64,000 nt of DNA. It comes from Epithemia pelagica. Taxonomy: Eukaryota; Bacillariophyta; Bacillariophyceae; Surirellales; Surirellaceae. The notes under the pieces were generated by a model. The model saw only the letters and a program-made list of their open reading frames with translations, did not search any database and had not been told where the DNA came from. Location of the stretch: the NCBI GenBank assembly GCA_946965045.2, contig OX337235.1, forward strand, positions 2,340,928-2,404,927, in the 5' to 3' direction. This document shows, piece after piece, positions 61,829 to 64,000 of the stretch. Position numbers and translations under genes: made by a program. Within the stretch, counting starts at the first letter, position 1. Every line of letters begins with the position of its first letter.

Positions 61829-63034
61829 ATGGAGAGCAACAACAACGACAGCGAGGAGAAGCAAGATTCGACTCCACCTCTTCGGAATGACCGAGCCAAA
61901 TCCGTCACGTTTGACGAGCAAACGACATTCCATGAAGACCTTGAAGCGCTGCCGAAGGAACGTGCTGCCATTGGTACGGGACGAAACCGGCGCACTTCTC
62001 AGGGATTGGTCTTGGTGGAGCAGTGCATTGAAGGATTGAACAGCGAAGAATTTCGTCGCGGCGTCAACGTTTCGCTCACACAGCAGATCAGTGATATTGA
62101 GCATTTGAATCCACCACTGTCGTACCGGGAACGTCGGCGTGATGAAATGTTGGAAACCATTGCCAACAGCAAGTGGATCTTGTATGCCAACATATTGGTT
62201 CTCTTTTTGGTGGTGGCAGTGGGTGCTCTGTGGTTCTTCTTTTTGTTGGGATGGCAAACTCTGTGTACACCCGCTAGAAATTGCGAACCTCGCAACACAG
62301 TGTATAACGTCTCGATACATGTCATGACTGGCTTATTTACCTACATGAGTTCGATTGTCATGCCCTGGAGATGGGCTCACACGCTTCATACCCTGGGATG
62401 GTCGCGACCGCATCGATCCAACGCCGTTGGGCATGACTTATATGGGTTGGACACAGACGATCCATGGTTTCATGTTCCTTGTAAGAAGAGACTTGTGGTT
62501 CTCTTTTTTCTGCAGATGAATTGCTTCTTTCAGTATGCCAACCAGGTTTGTCGAGGGATCTACCACTCCTACGAGGACAGTGCAACATGGCCAGGGAATT
62601 TCTGGACCATTGTATTCTTTACACTAAGTCTAGTGTGGGCCTTGATTGGAGCACTGCTTTTCTGGAAGCACACTTCCATTGTTCGGGAAACGGACAAGGA
62701 ACGGTTTGGACCTGGTCCAATTGAAATGATCAAGGATTTGTGGGACAAGTATCGTCAGTCCAAAGATGAAGCGAAGAAACAAACTGGAGAAGCGGAAGAT
62801 GGTTCAGATGCACTTGGACAAACTGCGGCTGATTCCTCTCAAGATGCTGGAAACAGTGCAACCAACACAGAACACAGGCCAAACGGTGATTCTGCAGATG
62901 AAGAGGCTGAACGACCAGGTGATGATGATGGCAAGGGCAATGCCATCACACCCAATGCGGTTCATTCGTCTGGAGACGCTGAAAACAGTTCAACCCAACA
63001 AGAACATGAAGCAAACGATGCTGCTGCGATATAG
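61829..63034 (+). CDS. DUF2985-like membrane protein
   Basis: Start at 61829 (MESNNND). The protein is 401 aa. It has four or more membrane segments: ILYANILVLFLVVAVGALWFFFLLG, ..SIHVMTGLFTYMSSIVMPWRWAH.., LVVLFFLQMNCFFQYANQV, and FWTIVFFTLSLVWALIGALLFW. The order, with a Cys-rich loop (CTPARNCEPRN) and the PWRW motif, resembles fungal DUF2985 proteins, whose role is unknown. The C-terminus is acidic and contains an imperfect repeat with RPGDDDGKGNAITPNAVHS. Downstream of the stop, the same frame still encodes a decayed copy of that unit, suggesting that the ORF was once longer. Confidence 0.65.
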   Translation: MESNNNDSEEKQDSTPPLRNDRAKSVTFDEQTTFHEDLEALPKERAAIGTGRNRRTSQGLVLVEQCIEGLNSEEFRRGVNVSLTQQISDIEHLNPPLSYRERRRDEMLETIANSKWILYANILVLFLVVAVGALWFFFLLGWQTLCTPARNCEPRNTVYNVSIHVMTGLFTYMSSIVMPWRWAHTLHTLGWSRPHRSNAVGHDLYGLDTDDPWFHVPCKKRLVVLFFLQMNCFFQYANQVCRGIYHSYEDSATWPGNFWTIVFFTLSLVWALIGALLFWKHTSIVRETDKERFGPGPIEMIKDLWDKYRQSKDEAKKQTGEAEDGSDALGQTAADSSQDAGNSATNTEHRPNGDSADEEAERPGDDDGKGNAITPNAVHSSGDAENSSTQQEHEANDAAAI

Positions 63035-63806
63035 CAAGAGGGTTAACTACCCGGTGACGATGATGGTAATAACAATGCTCATTTATCCAATGGAAACGAT
63101 AGTTGACGAAAGAGAAACCACTTCCAGTCCTCGAACTGTTGTACATTAGTGTCACGATTCACATTTGACCATTACTACTGTTACAATTTGCAATGGATCT
63201 GAGAATAGAAAGTGCCGAAGAAATTTCGGAGTGAGACTGGCAGCATTAACTTTGGGTGAGGGCGACTTCACAGCTGTATAAATCTTCCGATAATCATATT
63301 AGAGGGCGAGAGAGGCAGACTTCATGATCTCTCAAAGATTCCTGATGCCATAACAACGAACTTTTAAACTTCTCTCCTTGTATATGCATACAGGTTACCA
63401 TAAATCTACAGTGAATTTCCTTCACCGCTGTATAGCCATGGATTACGATAGATGGGTGAAATATTTTGATGGAGTTGGTCGACAAGCCTCCGTGTCTCCA
63501 ATAAAATAACCATGGTGATGTTGAAAACAATCAATTCGGATTCTTCGTACTAGGTTTTGTGCCTGTAGAAGGAAAGGAGCCAGTAAGTGACGATTTGATG
63601 GACTCCCCAAAGATCAAGAAGACGGCTACATTTTGTTTGGCACATGAACTGAATGTGTTCAACACAACGGTTTGTCACTCCGCCAATTTTGGGGTATCAG
63701 CATAGAGGTGTAATTCTTGAGTACCAGCGGGGCCAGAGCGAGGTAAGGTTCGGACATGACAGGCGAAATGGCGAAAGAACACGACGGAGTGATAGAAGCA
63801 TTGATT
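63035..63806. other. Intergenic region, with a decayed C-terminal repeat at its start
   Basis: The first 70-75 bases are the remnant of the repeat described for the DUF2985-like gene. The rest, to the minus-strand gene at 63807, shows no gene or motif. Confidence 0.45.
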
Positions 63807-64000
63807 TCATGTTGTGGAAACTTTTCTCATTGCACTGTTGAATGTATCCCATGTCTCGATTGAGTTGAATATCATCGACTTGTGGTCCTTGTTCCACGAC
63901 ACCATCTCCTTAGAAAGGGTCCTCCCACCGCCATCGGCCACAAAGTATTCTTGTAGAAGAGGACGATGGATATCGGTCATGGCCTTATCGTCCGCCTGGA
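63807..64000 (-). CDS. 3' end of a gene cut by the window edge
   Basis: On the minus strand a frame is open from the last bases of the window to a TGA at 63807-63809 (64 codons). The composition is clearly coding: MTDIHRPLLQEYFVADGGG, then LSKEMVSWNKDHKSMIF and ETWDTFNSAMRKV. I do not recognise the family. The start and most of the protein lie beyond the right edge. Confidence 0.55.
   Translation of the reverse strand, partial: QADDKAMTDIHRPLLQEYFVADGGGRTLSKEMVSWNKDHKSMIFNSIETWDTFNSAMRKVSTT

Noticed and set aside
1-64000. tRNA, rRNA or CRISPR loci
   Set aside because: No T-arm GGTTCGAATCC-type sequence, no ribosomal motif and no regularly spaced repeats were seen; a computed scan (tRNAscan-SE, Infernal) would be decisive.

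Overview
The window is nuclear DNA from a eukaryotic microalga, most likely a diatom and possibly a raphid pennate; the species cannot be named from sequence alone. Genes are short, close together and on both strands. Introns are few and mostly 66-124 bp, with GTAAGT, GTACGT, GTATGT or GTGAGT donors. Three proteins (carotenoid isomerase-like, MATE transporter, Cpn20) begin with a signal peptide ending just before an aromatic residue, as in plastid-targeting presequences of secondary red-lineage algae. Three genes carry parts of an uncharacterised family that I recognise from diatoms (RRFTG..IEIP, VRFCE.., and a C-terminal IS.P..LF...IA.AQ block).

1-25 kb: end of an FkbM-type methyltransferase, a small RRFTG-family protein, a CRTISO-like oxidoreductase, a mitoferrin-like carrier, an atypical SDR with a heat-shock element upstream, a diatom-family protein, an ALDH3 with a hydrophobic tail, an ankyrin-like protein, a protein with a possible HeLo/MLKL-like helical N-terminus, a four-exon unknown gene, a three-exon class 3 lipase, a MATE transporter and ALG9. 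25.3-29.0 kb: a 5'-truncated reverse transcriptase/RNase H retroelement with three frame changes, lying between the starts and ends of ALG9 and CAF1.

29-35 kb: CAF1 deadenylase, a PH-ankyrin-R-SNARE-like protein and plastid Cpn20. 35-46 kb is the accessory part. It holds a restriction-endonuclease-like/kinase fusion gene with an in-frame TAG, bracketed by direct repeats, several low-complexity unknowns, a sirtuin, a 234-bp duplicated fragment of the Cpn20 gene, and a broken Crinkler-type P-loop NTPase/nuclease gene. 46-64 kb returns to housekeeping: La-motif protein, xylose isomerase, LYR protein, a membrane sulfotransferase, isovaleryl-CoA dehydrogenase, a three-exon unknown, a thioredoxin reductase fused to two glutaredoxins, a DUF2985-like membrane protein and a gene cut by the window end.

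The genes are not an operon; neighbours are mostly functionally unrelated. The most unusual content is the pair of nuclease-domain genes (REase-kinase and NTPase-REase), the Cpn20 fragment next to one of them, and the two fusion proteins (TrxR-Grx-Grx and PH-ANK-SNARE). Splice joins were checked by hand for phase; no database search was possible, so family names rest on recognised motifs.
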